Positions 31,903-39,516 of a stretch of 64,000 nucleotides of DNA are shown one piece after another (the stretch's first letter is position 1; every line of letters begins with the position of its first letter). The stretch comes from DATBSK01 sp964532485 (GTDB lineage: Bacteria > Actinomycetota > Acidimicrobiia > IMCC26256 > PALSA-555), in contig CAZHKE010000012.1 of assembly GCA_964532485.1 (NCBI GenBank), positions 1 through 64,000 of the forward strand, read 5' to 3'. The notes beneath the pieces were generated by a model. The model made no database searches. It saw nothing but the letters and a program-made list of their open reading frames with translations, and was not told the origin of the DNA. Position numbers and translations under genes: made by a program.

Positions 31903-32460
31903 TCAGCGCGGCGGTCGCCATCGGGGGTCGCGGCCGTAGAAGCCGAGAAGACGCGCCTCGACCGAGGCGTCGGGGCCGACCGGCACCTCGGGCCCGACCA
32001 TGCCGTCCGCCCGTCCCGGATCCGTCCCCTCGACGCGCGCGAACGCCGCCGCGGTCAGCTCGGGATCGAGGTCGACGGGCACGTCGGTCGCGACGCCGAG
32101 GTCCCAGGCGTGCACGAGCACGTCGGTCGTGAGCGCCGGGAGCATCGTGCGCGGCGTGCTCGTGCCGCCCCCGGGGAGCTCGGTCTCACGGTCGATGGCG
32201 CCGTCGGCGTGCAAGGCGGCGAACATCGCGTCCTGCGTCGCGCGCCAGCGCTCCGCGGGCGTGCCGCTCTTCGGTCGGTTCGCGCGCACGCCCAGCGGCC
32301 GAAGCAGCAGGAGCTCGTGGAACCCGACGACGTGCTCGACGAGCGCACGGGCGTCCCACTCGGTGCACGGCGTCGGCGCGACCCACCGATCGGCCGACAC
32401 CTGCACCGCCACCGACGCGAACCCGTCACACGCGCGCTCGTGATCGTCGACGAGCCCCAT
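31903..32460 (-). CDS. TIGR03086-type DinB/maleylpyruvate isomerase-like protein
   Basis: 185 residues from ATG 32460. The N-terminal four-helix-bundle signature is present: TPCTEWDARALVEHVVGF, with the His that contributes to the metal site, and later LTTDVLVHAWDLGVATD with the second His. Members are metal-binding, mycothiol-dependent-transferase-like proteins of actinobacteria with mostly unknown substrates. The open frame upstream of 32460 overlaps the divergent NUDIX gene and is not used. Only 18 bases separate the two divergent start codons. Confidence 0.85.
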   Translation of the reverse strand: MGLVDDHERACDGFASVAVQVSADRWVAPTPCTEWDARALVEHVVGFHELLLLRPLGVRANRPKSGTPAERWRATQDAMFAALHADGAIDRETELPGGGTSTPRTMLPALTTDVLVHAWDLGVATDVPVDLDPELTAAAFARVEGTDPGRADGMVGPEVPVGPDASVEARLLGFYGRDPRWRPPR

Positions 32461-32478
32461 CCGCGTAGTCTGCCGGAC
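32461..32478. promoter_or_regulatory. 18-bp divergent promoter (TIGR03086 gene / NUDIX gene)
   Basis: The plus-strand -10 TAGTCT (32466-32471) ends seven bases before GTG 32479. The minus-strand hexamer CAGACT (32472-32467) ends six bases before ATG 32460. The boxes overlap. Confidence 0.5.
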
Positions 32479-33130
32479 GTGCCCGAGCCCGAACACCACA
32501 TCTCCGCCGCCGACCTGCTGCGTTGGGCCGAGACGCTCTCGGGCATCGCCCGCACCGGGCTCGGCTTCACCCAGAGCCTCTACGAGAAGGAGCGGTTCGA
32601 GGAGGTCCTCAAGGTCGCAGCCGACATCCGTGCCGGCGCGATCGAGGAGGCCGAGGCCGACGCGCTCTACGAGGAGTGGTTGAGCAGCGTCGGGGAGGGT
32701 GTCGCCGGCTACGTGACGCCCAAGGTCGCGGTGGCGGCGGTGGTCGGGAACGACCGGGGCGAGCTGCTGCTCACCCAGCGGGCCGACTCGGGCGTGTGGC
32801 TCTACCCGGTCGGGTGGGCCGACGTCGGCTACTCGCCGTCGGAGATCGCGATCAAGGAGGTGTACGAGGAGACGGGAGTCGAGATCGAGATCGAGTCGCT
32901 CATCGCGGTGTTCGACGGGCTGCGGCTCGGGTTCGCGCGGCTGCCGCTGTACTCGCTCGTGTTCCACGCGCAGATGATCGGCGGCGAGCTGCGGGGCCAC
33001 CCGCTCGAGACCCGCGACGTGGGCTTCTTCGCCCGCGACGCGCTGCCGTGGCCGCTGGCGGGAGGCGCACGCTGGGTCGACACCGCGTTCGCGGCCATCG
33101 ACGGCGAGCACCGCCCCGTCGACTTCGACC
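32479..33130 (+). CDS. NUDIX hydrolase with N-terminal accessory domain, 3' end in gap
   Basis: 217 residues visible from GTG 32479. Residues 1-75 form a helical domain (LRWAETLSGIARTGLGFTQS, YEKERFEEVLKVAADI) of the type found before some NUDIX domains. The NUDIX box lies in GWADVGYSPSEIAIKEVYEETGV: the catalytic EExGU part is intact, the usual Arg is Lys and the first Glu is Tyr, which is seen in this subfamily. Substrates are probably nucleoside diphosphate-linked compounds. Only the last few residues should be missing. Leaderless-type promoter. Confidence 0.88.
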
Positions 33131-33230
33131 NNNNNNNNNNNNNNNNNNNNNNNNNNNNNNNNNNNNNNNNNNNNNNNNNNNNNNNNNNNNNNNNNNNNNN
33201 NNNNNNNNNNNNNNNNNNNNNNNNNNNNNN
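33131..33230. other. Assembly gap (100 N) after the NUDIX gene
   Basis: Exactly 100 N; hides the NUDIX stop codon. pyrE ends six bases to the right of it. Confidence 0.95.
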
Positions 33231-33235
33231 ACGCA

Positions 33236-33775
33236 TCAAGAAGACGAGGTGCCCGTCAGCTCCGTCATCGTGAACAGGGGGTGGAGCCGGACGTCGATCT
33301 CGGCGAGTGCCGCGGAACCGCCCGCCTCGCGGTCGATGACGCACAGCGCGTGCTCCACCAGCGCGCCGCGCTCGCGAAGGTCACCGCAGCTCGTCACCAC
33401 CTGACCACCCGAGGTCACGACGTCCTCGACGACCGTCACGCGCCTCCCGTCGATCTCCTCGCCCTCGGCGAGCCGGCAGGTGCCGTAGGTCTTGGCCTCC
33501 TTGCGCACGAAGGCCGCAGGCAGGGCGGTGACCTGCGAGAGCCCGACCGCGAGCGGCACACCGCCGAGCTCGAGCCCGGCCAGCACCTCGGTGCCGTCGG
33601 GGACGAGCGGCCCGAGCGCCTCGGCGATCTCGAACAGCAATCCGGGGTCGCTCTCGAACCGGTACTTGTCGAAGTACTCGTTGCTCACCGCGCCCGAGCG
33701 CAACGTGAACGTGCCGGTCAGGTGGGCGACCTCGTGGATGCGGCGTGCCAGCGCCCGACGCGAGTCGCCGCTCAT
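33236..33775 (-). CDS. pyrE: Orotate phosphoribosyltransferase
   Basis: 179 residues from ATG 33775. It makes OMP from orotate and PRPP in pyrimidine synthesis. The PRPP-binding loop VTVVEDVVTSGGQ is intact, with FTLRSGAVSNEYFDKYRFES at the N-terminus, AGLELGGVPLAVGLS, and FVRKEAKTYGTC carrying the catalytic Lys and flexible loop. The C-terminus HPLFTMTEL is typical. Its start overlaps the upstream hypothetical gene by four bases (ATGA), placing pyrE last in a three-gene operon behind an acyl-CoA dehydrogenase. Confidence 0.95.
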   Translation of the reverse strand: MSGDSRRALARRIHEVAHLTGTFTLRSGAVSNEYFDKYRFESDPGLLFEIAEALGPLVPDGTEVLAGLELGGVPLAVGLSQVTALPAAFVRKEAKTYGTCRLAEGEEIDGRRVTVVEDVVTSGGQVVTSCGDLRERGALVEHALCVIDREAGGSAALAEIDVRLHPLFTMTELTGTSSS

Positions 33776-34272
33776 CTGGCCTCCGGCTGCAGCTCGTCGA
33801 GCAGGAGCTCGGTCAGTGAGATCCGTCCCCCGGCGTGCTCCCACGCGCCGCCGATGCGCTCGTGGTCCACGAGCCCCGCGACGTCGGGCGCGATCCCCAT
33901 CGCGTCGGTCGCTGCTCGCGCCAGCGTCGCGGGCTCGATCTCGTCGCCGTAGGCGGGGAAGCACTCGAGCCCGTCCCAGAGCGTCGCGAGCGCGCGCCGA
34001 TCGTCTCCGAGCGCCATCGCGTCAGGAGCCTCGCCGGTCGCCAGTGCGCCGACCACTGCGTCCCACAGGTCGTAGGGCCCGCAACCCGAGGGTGCCTCGA
34101 AGCCCGCGACCGGGTGCAGGCGCCACTCGAGCGTCGCGCCACCCGGGCCGTCGCTGAGCCACGTCTGCGATCCGTTCACGTAGCCGTCGACGGGTGGGCC
34201 CAGATGCTCGTCGAGCGCGCTGACGAGCGACGGCGACACGCGCCACACCGCAGTGGGCGTGAGCGCGCTCAT
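33772..34272 (-). CDS. Hypothetical protein between acyl-CoA dehydrogenase and pyrE
   Basis: 166 residues from ATG 34272. Visible features: a beta-rich start (VWRVSPSLVSALDEHLG), DGYVNGSQTWLSDGPGG, LEWRLHPVAGFEAPSGCGPYDLWDAV and a helical C-terminus (LTELLLDELQPEAR). I do not recognise the family; no metal or nucleotide motif is obvious. It overlaps the genes on both sides by four bases, so it is translated within one coupled operon. Codon use matches its neighbours. Confidence 0.75.
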   Translation of the reverse strand: MSALTPTAVWRVSPSLVSALDEHLGPPVDGYVNGSQTWLSDGPGGATLEWRLHPVAGFEAPSGCGPYDLWDAVVGALATGEAPDAMALGDDRRALATLWDGLECFPAYGDEIEPATLARAATDAMGIAPDVAGLVDHERIGGAWEHAGGRISLTELLLDELQPEAR

Positions 34273-36068
34273 GCGGCAGCGGGCTCGATCGCTCCGTAGC
34301 GCACGATCGGCTCGAACTGGTCGATGACCGTGCGGTCGTCGTCGAGGATGCCACGAGCGCGCGGCGGAGCGAGCCGCTTGCGGGCGAACTGCGTGGCGAC
34401 GACGGCCTTGCGAGCGTCGCCGTCGCGGCCGAGCTGCCACGTCGCCTCGTCGAGCAGCAGCGCCCCCTCCACCGCGTCGGCCAGCAGGTGCGCGAACCGA
34501 CGCGCGTGCAGCAGCTGCATCTCGTTCGACGAGCCCTCGAGGTGCTTCACCGCGTCGCGCACCTCGTCGAGTGCCCCGGCGACGGCGTCGACGGCGAACG
34601 CCAGAGCCGGCGACGCGTCGGACGCCTCGAGCGCGCGCTCGATGCGGCCGAGGAGCGCGGCGTGCGCGCCTTCGTTGACCATCGCGCGCCTCACGTCGAG
34701 GGCCAGGATGTTCTCGGTGCCCTCCCAGATGGTGTGGCACTGCGCGTCGCGGAGCTGGCGCGCCATCGGCCAGTCCTCCATGTAGCCGTTGCCGCCGAGC
34801 AGCTCGAGCCCCTGGCTCGCCGCCCCGATCGCCTCGCGCGTCGCCCGCATCTTGGCGAGCGGCACGAGGATGCGCCGCAGCATGCGGCCCTCGTCCTCGT
34901 CGTCGGTCGACCGCGTCGCCGCGGCGCACTCGTACGTGATCGCCATCCCGGCCTCGAGCTCGACGAGCACGTCGACGAGCGTCTCTCGCACGAGCGGGTA
35001 GCCGTCGATCCGCTGACCCCACTGCTCCCGGTGCGCGGCGTAGATGGCGCCCTCGAGGAAGGACCGTCGATGGATGCCGAGGCCCATCAGCGCCACGCCG
35101 AAGCGCGACCCGTTCACCATCTCCATCATCTTGTTCAGGCCGCCGCGACCGTCTCGCCCGCTGCGAGGCGGCCTGCCCGGCTCGCGGTCGCTCGCTCCTC
35201 CTCGGCCGGGGCCTCCGGCCATCCACGCGCGCGCGCCCTCGAGCGTGACCTCCCCCGTCGGCACGGCCTTCGTGCCGAGCTTGGGCTTGAGGCGCTTGAT
35301 GCGAAAGCCGTTCGGCGTGCCCTCGGGGGTGAGGCGAGGGACGATGAACGTCGCGAGCCCCCGCGCACCCTCCGGTGCCCCGTCGGGGCGGGCCAGCACG
35401 ATGAACACCTCGGCGTCGATGTTGGAGCAGAAGAACTTCTCGCCGTGCAGGCGCCACTCGTCACCGTCGGAGACGGCGCGCGTGGTGTTGGCCCCGACAT
35501 CGCTGCCGCCTTGGCGCTCGGTCAGGAACATCCCGCCCTCCCAGGCCTGTGCGGGGTCGTCGGTGGTGAGTCGGCGGTGGATCTCGTCGCGCACGTCCTC
35601 GGGGGCGTACCGCTCGACGATGTCGGCCGCGCCCGACGTCATGCCGAGCCCGCAGTAGATGGCGGTCTCGGCCTGGCACACCAGGTAGCAGACCGACGCG
35701 GTGAGCACCGCCGGCACCGGCCGCCCGGCCTGCTGTGCGAGCCCGGTGAAGCCGGCGCGCACGAGGTCGTCCTTGCTCTCGGTCCAGGTGGGGTGGTGGA
35801 CGACCTGGTCGACCTCGACGCCCCAGTGGTCGAAGCGCTCGAGCACGGGCCCGTGCTTGTCGGTGATCTCGGCCCGAGCGGCGATGGGCCCGCCGCAGAG
35901 CTCGCCGTAGCGCGCGGCGTACTCCTCGGCGAGCGACCGATCCGCCTCGTCGGGGAGGTGCCGGTCGAGCAGCAGCCGCAGGTTCGGGTCGGTGGCGTAC
36001 CAGTCGAGCCCGATCGCCGACTCGTACGTCGCGTAGTCGGGAAGCACGGCTGTCGAGGGTAGCGTCAC
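34269..36068 (-). CDS. Acyl-CoA dehydrogenase, AidB-like, with a Gly/Arg-rich insert
   Basis: 599 residues from GTG 36068. N-terminal helical domain, then the flavin-contact strand motif MFLTERQGGSDVGANTTRA, LHGEKFFCSN, and the C-terminal helical domain with ELLGGNGYMEDWPMARQLRD and IWEGTENILALDVRRA, a pattern nearer to AidB-like long dehydrogenases than short-chain ones. Around residues 280-305 the normal GEPGRGLNKMM turn is replaced by a longer Gly/Arg/Pro-rich stretch (bases about 35140-35215), in frame. The substrate is unknown, probably an acyl-CoA thioester. First gene of the operon ending in pyrE. Confidence 0.9.
   Translation of the reverse strand: MTLPSTAVLPDYATYESAIGLDWYATDPNLRLLLDRHLPDEADRSLAEEYAARYGELCGGPIAARAEITDKHGPVLERFDHWGVEVDQVVHHPTWTESKDDLVRAGFTGLAQQAGRPVPAVLTASVCYLVCQAETAIYCGLGMTSGAADIVERYAPEDVRDEIHRRLTTDDPAQAWEGGMFLTERQGGSDVGANTTRAVSDGDEWRLHGEKFFCSNIDAEVFIVLARPDGAPEGARGLATFIVPRLTPEGTPNGFRIKRLKPKLGTKAVPTGEVTLEGARAWMAGGPGRGGASDREPGRPPRSGRDGRGGLNKMMEMVNGSRFGVALMGLGIHRRSFLEGAIYAAHREQWGQRIDGYPLVRETLVDVLVELEAGMAITYECAAATRSTDDEDEGRMLRRILVPLAKMRATREAIGAASQGLELLGGNGYMEDWPMARQLRDAQCHTIWEGTENILALDVRRAMVNEGAHAALLGRIERALEASDASPALAFAVDAVAGALDEVRDAVKHLEGSSNEMQLLHARRFAHLLADAVEGALLLDEATWQLGRDGDARKAVVATQFARKRLAPPRARGILDDDRTVIDQFEPIVRYGAIEPAAA
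36060..36065 (+). promoter_or_regulatory. -10 box for the 36074 lipoprotein gene, leaderless type
   Basis: TAGCGT ends eight bases before ATG 36074. It lies within the first codons of the divergent acyl-CoA dehydrogenase gene, whose GTG is only five bases away. Confidence 0.5.
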
Positions 36069-36073
36069 CTCCG

Positions 36074-36568
36074 ATGAGGGGGAGCCACGGGGCGTCGCGT
36101 CTGCTCGCCGGTGCCCTCGCGGTGCTCGTCGCGCTGGGGCTCGCCGGTTGCGGGGGCGACGACCAGCGCCTCACGAAGACGCAGTACGTCAAGCGCGCCA
36201 CGAAGCACTGCGAGAAGCTCCTCGACGCGAGCAACGATCTACGCAAGGCACAGGCGCCCGGCGCGAGCGGCAAGCGGGTCGCGAAGTTCCTGCACCAGGC
36301 GGCCGACGGCCTGGGCAAGCTCGTCGACGGGTTCGATTCGCTGAACCCGCCCGAGAAGCTCGAGGCCGACACCGATGAGCTCGTCGACGTGCTCGACGGC
36401 TACGCAGAGGGACTCGACACGCTCGCCGACCGGGTCAAGCGCGCGCAGACGTTCCGCGTCGTGCTCGAGAAGAACGAGGATCTCGTGACGCGACTCAACG
36501 GCATCGCCGAGAACGCCACGGGGCTCGTGAGCCGGCTGGGCCTGAGGCGCTGTCTCTTGCCCACCTGA
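36074..36568 (+). CDS. Lipoprotein of unknown function
   Basis: 164 residues. A lipoprotein signal peptide with lipobox LAGC (lipidated Cys about 26) follows a hydrophobic core GALAVLVALGLAG. The mature part is helical and charged: LTKTQYVKRATKHCEKLLD, KRVAKFLHQAADGLGKLVDG, and a C-terminal Cys in LGLRRCLLPT that could pair with HCEK. This is the common actinobacterial small helical lipoprotein type with two Cys, function unknown. The next gene has an identical signal-peptide coding stretch. Confidence 0.8.
   Translation: MRGSHGASRLLAGALAVLVALGLAGCGGDDQRLTKTQYVKRATKHCEKLLDASNDLRKAQAPGASGKRVAKFLHQAADGLGKLVDGFDSLNPPEKLEADTDELVDVLDGYAEGLDTLADRVKRAQTFRVVLEKNEDLVTRLNGIAENATGLVSRLGLRRCLLPT
36106..36155 (+). 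repeat. 50-bp exact direct repeat, copy 1 (signal-peptide coding)
   Basis: 50 bases identical to 36581-36630, covering the hydrophobic core and lipobox codons of the first lipoprotein gene. Sequence on both sides diverges. Confidence 0.95.
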
Positions 36569-36569
36569 C

Positions 36570-37023
36570 GTGCGCCCGGTCGCCGGTGCCCTCGCGGTGC
36601 TCGTCGCGCTGGGGCTCGCCGGTTGCGGGGATGGCGGACTCACATCGCACGGAGCATTCGTCCACGACGCCGCGCGCATCTGCCGGACCGCGAACGCGAG
36701 CTTCACCGAGATCGACGTCGTCCGACTGAACGCCGAGCGCGCGGTCGCGGTGCTCGAGCAGGTGCTCACGATCGGCGACGACGCACTCGACGACCNNNNN
36801 NNNNNNNNNNNNNNNNNNNNNNNNNNNNNNNNNNNNNNNNNNNNNNNNNNNNNNNNNNNNNNNNNNNNNNNNNNNNNNNNNNNNNNNNNNNNNNNTCGAC
36901 GACCAGCTCACTCGGGCGCTCGACGCGGCCGTGCGGGCCGACCTGCTCACGAGGCGGGCCCAGACGCTCGCGCGCGAGGTCGGGCTCGATCGAGTGTGCC
37001 GCGTGCCCCGCCTGCTCCCGTAG
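36570..37023 (+). CDS. Second lipoprotein, interrupted by a gap
   Basis: The N-terminal 75 residues begin at GTG 36570, one base after the previous stop. They show a lipobox LAGC and TSHGAFVHDAARICRTANAS, a helical Cys-containing mature part. After the 100-N gap, coding sequence resumes at 36898 in a different frame (DDQLTRALDAAVRADLLTRR, ending VGLDRVCRVPRLLP). The C-terminal Cys matches the layout of the first lipoprotein. The frame change means the true gap is not 100 bases modulo three. Probably a paralogue; sequence identity of the mature parts is low. Confidence 0.7.
36581..36630 (+). repeat. 50-bp exact direct repeat, copy 2 (signal-peptide coding)
   Basis: Identical to 36106-36155; encodes the signal-peptide core and lipobox of the second lipoprotein. 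Confidence 0.95.
36796..36895. other. Assembly gap (100 N) in the second lipoprotein gene
   Basis: Exactly 100 N; reading frames on the two sides do not agree at this length. Confidence 0.95.
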
Positions 37024-37131
37024 GGCTGACGGGTCGAGACGCGCGTCACTGCTGCACAGGAAACGTGTCAGAACGAGGCACCGGAGCACGCCGCGCCCCG
37101 CGCGCGTCGTGCCGTCTCCAGGAGGTCCCTC

Positions 37132-37872
37132 GTGCTCGCAAGCTTCCTCGCGCGCGCCGCGCTCCCCGTCCTCGGCCTCGTGGCCGTGAGCCTCCCCGCG
37201 ATCGCCGCCGGTCAAGCGGCACCGGCGGAAGCGACCGTCTGCCACGACGGCTCGCTCGCTCGTCAGCGCACCGAGGTGGACGCCGACATCACGGTGCCGG
37301 GCTTCGACCCGAACCTCGGCACGCTGCTCGAGGTGCAGGTGCCGACCCAGTCGGTGCACCTCGACACCGACGCCAGGTTCGAGAACACCGCCCAGACCGC
37401 GGTCACGTTCGCGGCCGACATGACCTACCAGGTGGCGTTCACGAGCCCCGGCGGCCTCGCGTCACCGGCGCCGATCAGCGGATCGCTCGAGCGGGTGCCG
37501 TCGCAGACGCTGGCCGCGTTCGACGGCACGCTCGACTACCTCGGGGCCAGCGCGGTGACCCAGCCGTCGACCGCGCGCGAGGCGTCGGCGGGCCCCGTGT
37601 CGAGCACCGACCCCGGCGTGCTGGCCGCGTTCACCGGCGGATCGAGCGCGTTCCACGTTGCCAGCACCATCGGCGAGCAGTTCACCGGCGGTGGCGGGAA
37701 CGTCGAGGCGCAGATCAACACGTTCGCGTCGGCGGCGGTGCGCGTCTGCTACCGGTACGCGCCGCCCGTGGTGCCGCCCACGAGCCCGCCGACCGCATCG
37801 CCGCCGGTCGCCGGAGCCGGCGCCACGGCTCCGCCGGCGCCGGTGCTCGCCGACGCCCGCTTCACCGGCTGA
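37132..37872 (+). CDS. Secreted choice-of-anchor-E-like protein ending FTG
   Basis: 246 residues from GTG 37132, with an AGGAGG site upstream. Signal peptide about 1-30 (AALPVLGLVAVSLPAIAAG). The mature domain (about 40-200) starts with ITVPGFDPNLGTLLEVQV and continues as a beta-sandwich-like region (FENTAQTAVTFAADMTYQV, VTQPSTAREASAG). This resembles the choice-of-anchor E domain, which is found joined to several different C-terminal sorting signals. A Pro/Thr/Ser/Ala linker (about 208-235) leads to the terminal APVLADARFTG. No membrane helix or basic tail follows, so it is not an LPXTG or PEP-CTERM signal. Confidence 0.8.
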   Translation: MLASFLARAALPVLGLVAVSLPAIAAGQAAPAEATVCHDGSLARQRTEVDADITVPGFDPNLGTLLEVQVPTQSVHLDTDARFENTAQTAVTFAADMTYQVAFTSPGGLASPAPISGSLERVPSQTLAAFDGTLDYLGASAVTQPSTAREASAGPVSSTDPGVLAAFTGGSSAFHVASTIGEQFTGGGGNVEAQINTFASAAVRVCYRYAPPVVPPTSPPTASPPVAGAGATAPPAPVLADARFTG

Positions 37873-38025
37873 GCGTGAGTCCGGCCGGCTTGCGTGCGGG
37901 CGGTCGACGTTGCACCATCGGCGTCACGCGGGCGGCCGAGGGCGGGTCGCCGTGTCGTCCGGCCAGACGCTCCGCATCCGCGGTCACTGCCCAGCCCCAC
38001 CGCGTGGGGAGCAGGCCGGGTCAGG

Positions 38026-38069
38026 GGCGCCCCGTGAGGCGGACAGTGCCCAGCCGCCTCCGGGGCGCC
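38026..38069. terminator. GC-rich hairpin upstream of the WS/DGAT gene
   Basis: The arms 38026-38042 and 38054-38069 are complementary with one bulged base and an 11-base loop. The only other content seen in the 228 bases between the genes is the -10 box at 38086. Termination of the secreted-protein transcript is the simplest reading. Confidence 0.5.
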
Positions 38070-38085
38070 CACGCTCTTTCCCGCG

Positions 38086-38091
38086 TAGCCT
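38086..38091 (+). promoter_or_regulatory. -10 box for the WS/DGAT gene, leaderless type
   Basis: TAGCCT ends nine bases before ATG 38101; the intervening bases contain no purine-rich ribosome site. Confidence 0.5.
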
Positions 38092-38100
38092 TGGCGCCCC

Positions 38101-39516
38101 ATGGCGTACGACCGGCTGACCTCGCTCGACGCGAGCTTCCTCCACCTCGAGCGGCTCGAGACGCCGATGCACGTCGGCGCCCTGTCCGTGTTCGAGGGCG
38201 ACACGTTCTTCGGGCCCGACGGCCGGTTCCGCCTGCGCGAGGTGCGTGAGCTCGTCGCGTCGCGCCTCCAGCTCATCCCGCGGTTCCGCAAGCGCATCAT
38301 GAAGGTGCCACTCGAAGCCGGGGAGCCGATCTGGGTCGACGACGACCGCTTCGACATCGGCTACCACGTCCGCCTCACCGCGCTGCCGTCGCCGGGCACC
38401 CGCGACCAGCTCCTGGCGGTGTTCGAGCGCGTCCAGTCGCAGGTCCTCGACCGCACCCGCCCGCTCTGGGAGCTCTGGTTCGTCGAGGGCCTCGAGGGTG
38501 GGCACGTCGCGCTCTTCCAGAAGACCCACCACGCGCTCGTCGACGGTGTGTCGGGCGTCGACGTCGCGACCGTCCTGCTCGACTTCGATCCCGAGCCCAC
38601 GGTCCTCGACGAGCCCGAGTGGCGTCCCCAGCCCGCGCCGCCGCCGGCGCGCCTGATGATCGACTCGGTGAAGGAGATGGTCGCGGGCCCGCAGGCGCTC
38701 GTCGACGCGACGCGCCGCGTCGCCGAGGTGCCTCGCCGTGCCCTCGACCGCGCCGGTGAGCTGGCGCGCTCGCTCTCGACGCTCGCCGAGGGGGGCCTCG
38801 TCGCACCGAAGACGTCGCTCAACAACCCGGTGCAGGGCCGGAGCCGCAGGTTCGGGATCGTGCAGGTGCCGCTCGACGACGTGAAGACGGTGCGTGCTGC
38901 GTTCGGGGGGACGATCAACGACGTCGTGCTCGCCGGCGTCGGCGGCGGGCTCGCCCGCCTCCTCGAGGAGCGCCAGGAGCTGCACCCGGAGCTCGTGCTC
39001 AAGATCTTCTGCCCCGTGTCGGTGCGCGACGAGACCCAGCGCATGCAGCTCGGCAACCGGGTCTCGGCGATGCTCGTGCCGCTCGCGGTCGGCGAGCCGG
39101 ACGCGATCAACCGACTGCGCGGGGTGCAGCGCACGACCGCCGGCCTCAAGGAGCGCGAGCAGGCCGTGGGCGCGGCTGCGCTGCTCGACCTCACGCAGTA
39201 CGCCGCGCCGACGATGATGGGGCTCGCCGCACGGCTCGTGCACCACCAGCAGCTCACGAACCTCGTGTGCACGAACGTGCCCGGACCGCAGGCGCCGCTC
39301 TACTGCCTCGGCGGCCGGATGCTCGAGGCGTACCCGATGGTCCCGCTCGCGCGGAACCTCAACCTCGGGATCGCGATCCTCTCCTACTGCGGCACGTTGC
39401 ACCTCGGGCTGCTCGCCGATCGGGATCAGTGGCCCGACCTCGAGGTCCTCGAGGCGGGCATCGACGAATCGTTCGCCGAGCTCACGAAGCTCGCCGGGGA
39501 GCGGGAGCGCACATGA
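38101..39516 (+). CDS. Wax ester synthase/diacylglycerol acyltransferase (WS/DGAT)
   Basis: 471 residues, usual length. MAYDRLTSLDASFLHLERLETPMHVGAL-type start, then the catalytic HHxxxDG in KTHHALVDG (His143, His144, Asp148). The C-terminal family motifs follow: NDVVLAGVGGGLARLL, FCPVSVRDE and the NVPGPQAPLYCLGGRM turn. It esterifies fatty acyl-CoA to diacylglycerol or fatty alcohols, giving storage triacylglycerol or wax. It overlaps the amidase start by four bases, so the two are co-translated; the link between them is unexplained. Confidence 0.94.
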   Translation: MAYDRLTSLDASFLHLERLETPMHVGALSVFEGDTFFGPDGRFRLREVRELVASRLQLIPRFRKRIMKVPLEAGEPIWVDDDRFDIGYHVRLTALPSPGTRDQLLAVFERVQSQVLDRTRPLWELWFVEGLEGGHVALFQKTHHALVDGVSGVDVATVLLDFDPEPTVLDEPEWRPQPAPPPARLMIDSVKEMVAGPQALVDATRRVAEVPRRALDRAGELARSLSTLAEGGLVAPKTSLNNPVQGRSRRFGIVQVPLDDVKTVRAAFGGTINDVVLAGVGGGLARLLEERQELHPELVLKIFCPVSVRDETQRMQLGNRVSAMLVPLAVGEPDAINRLRGVQRTTAGLKEREQAVGAAALLDLTQYAAPTMMGLAARLVHHQQLTNLVCTNVPGPQAPLYCLGGRMLEAYPMVPLARNLNLGIAILSYCGTLHLGLLADRDQWPDLEVLEAGIDESFAELTKLAGERERT

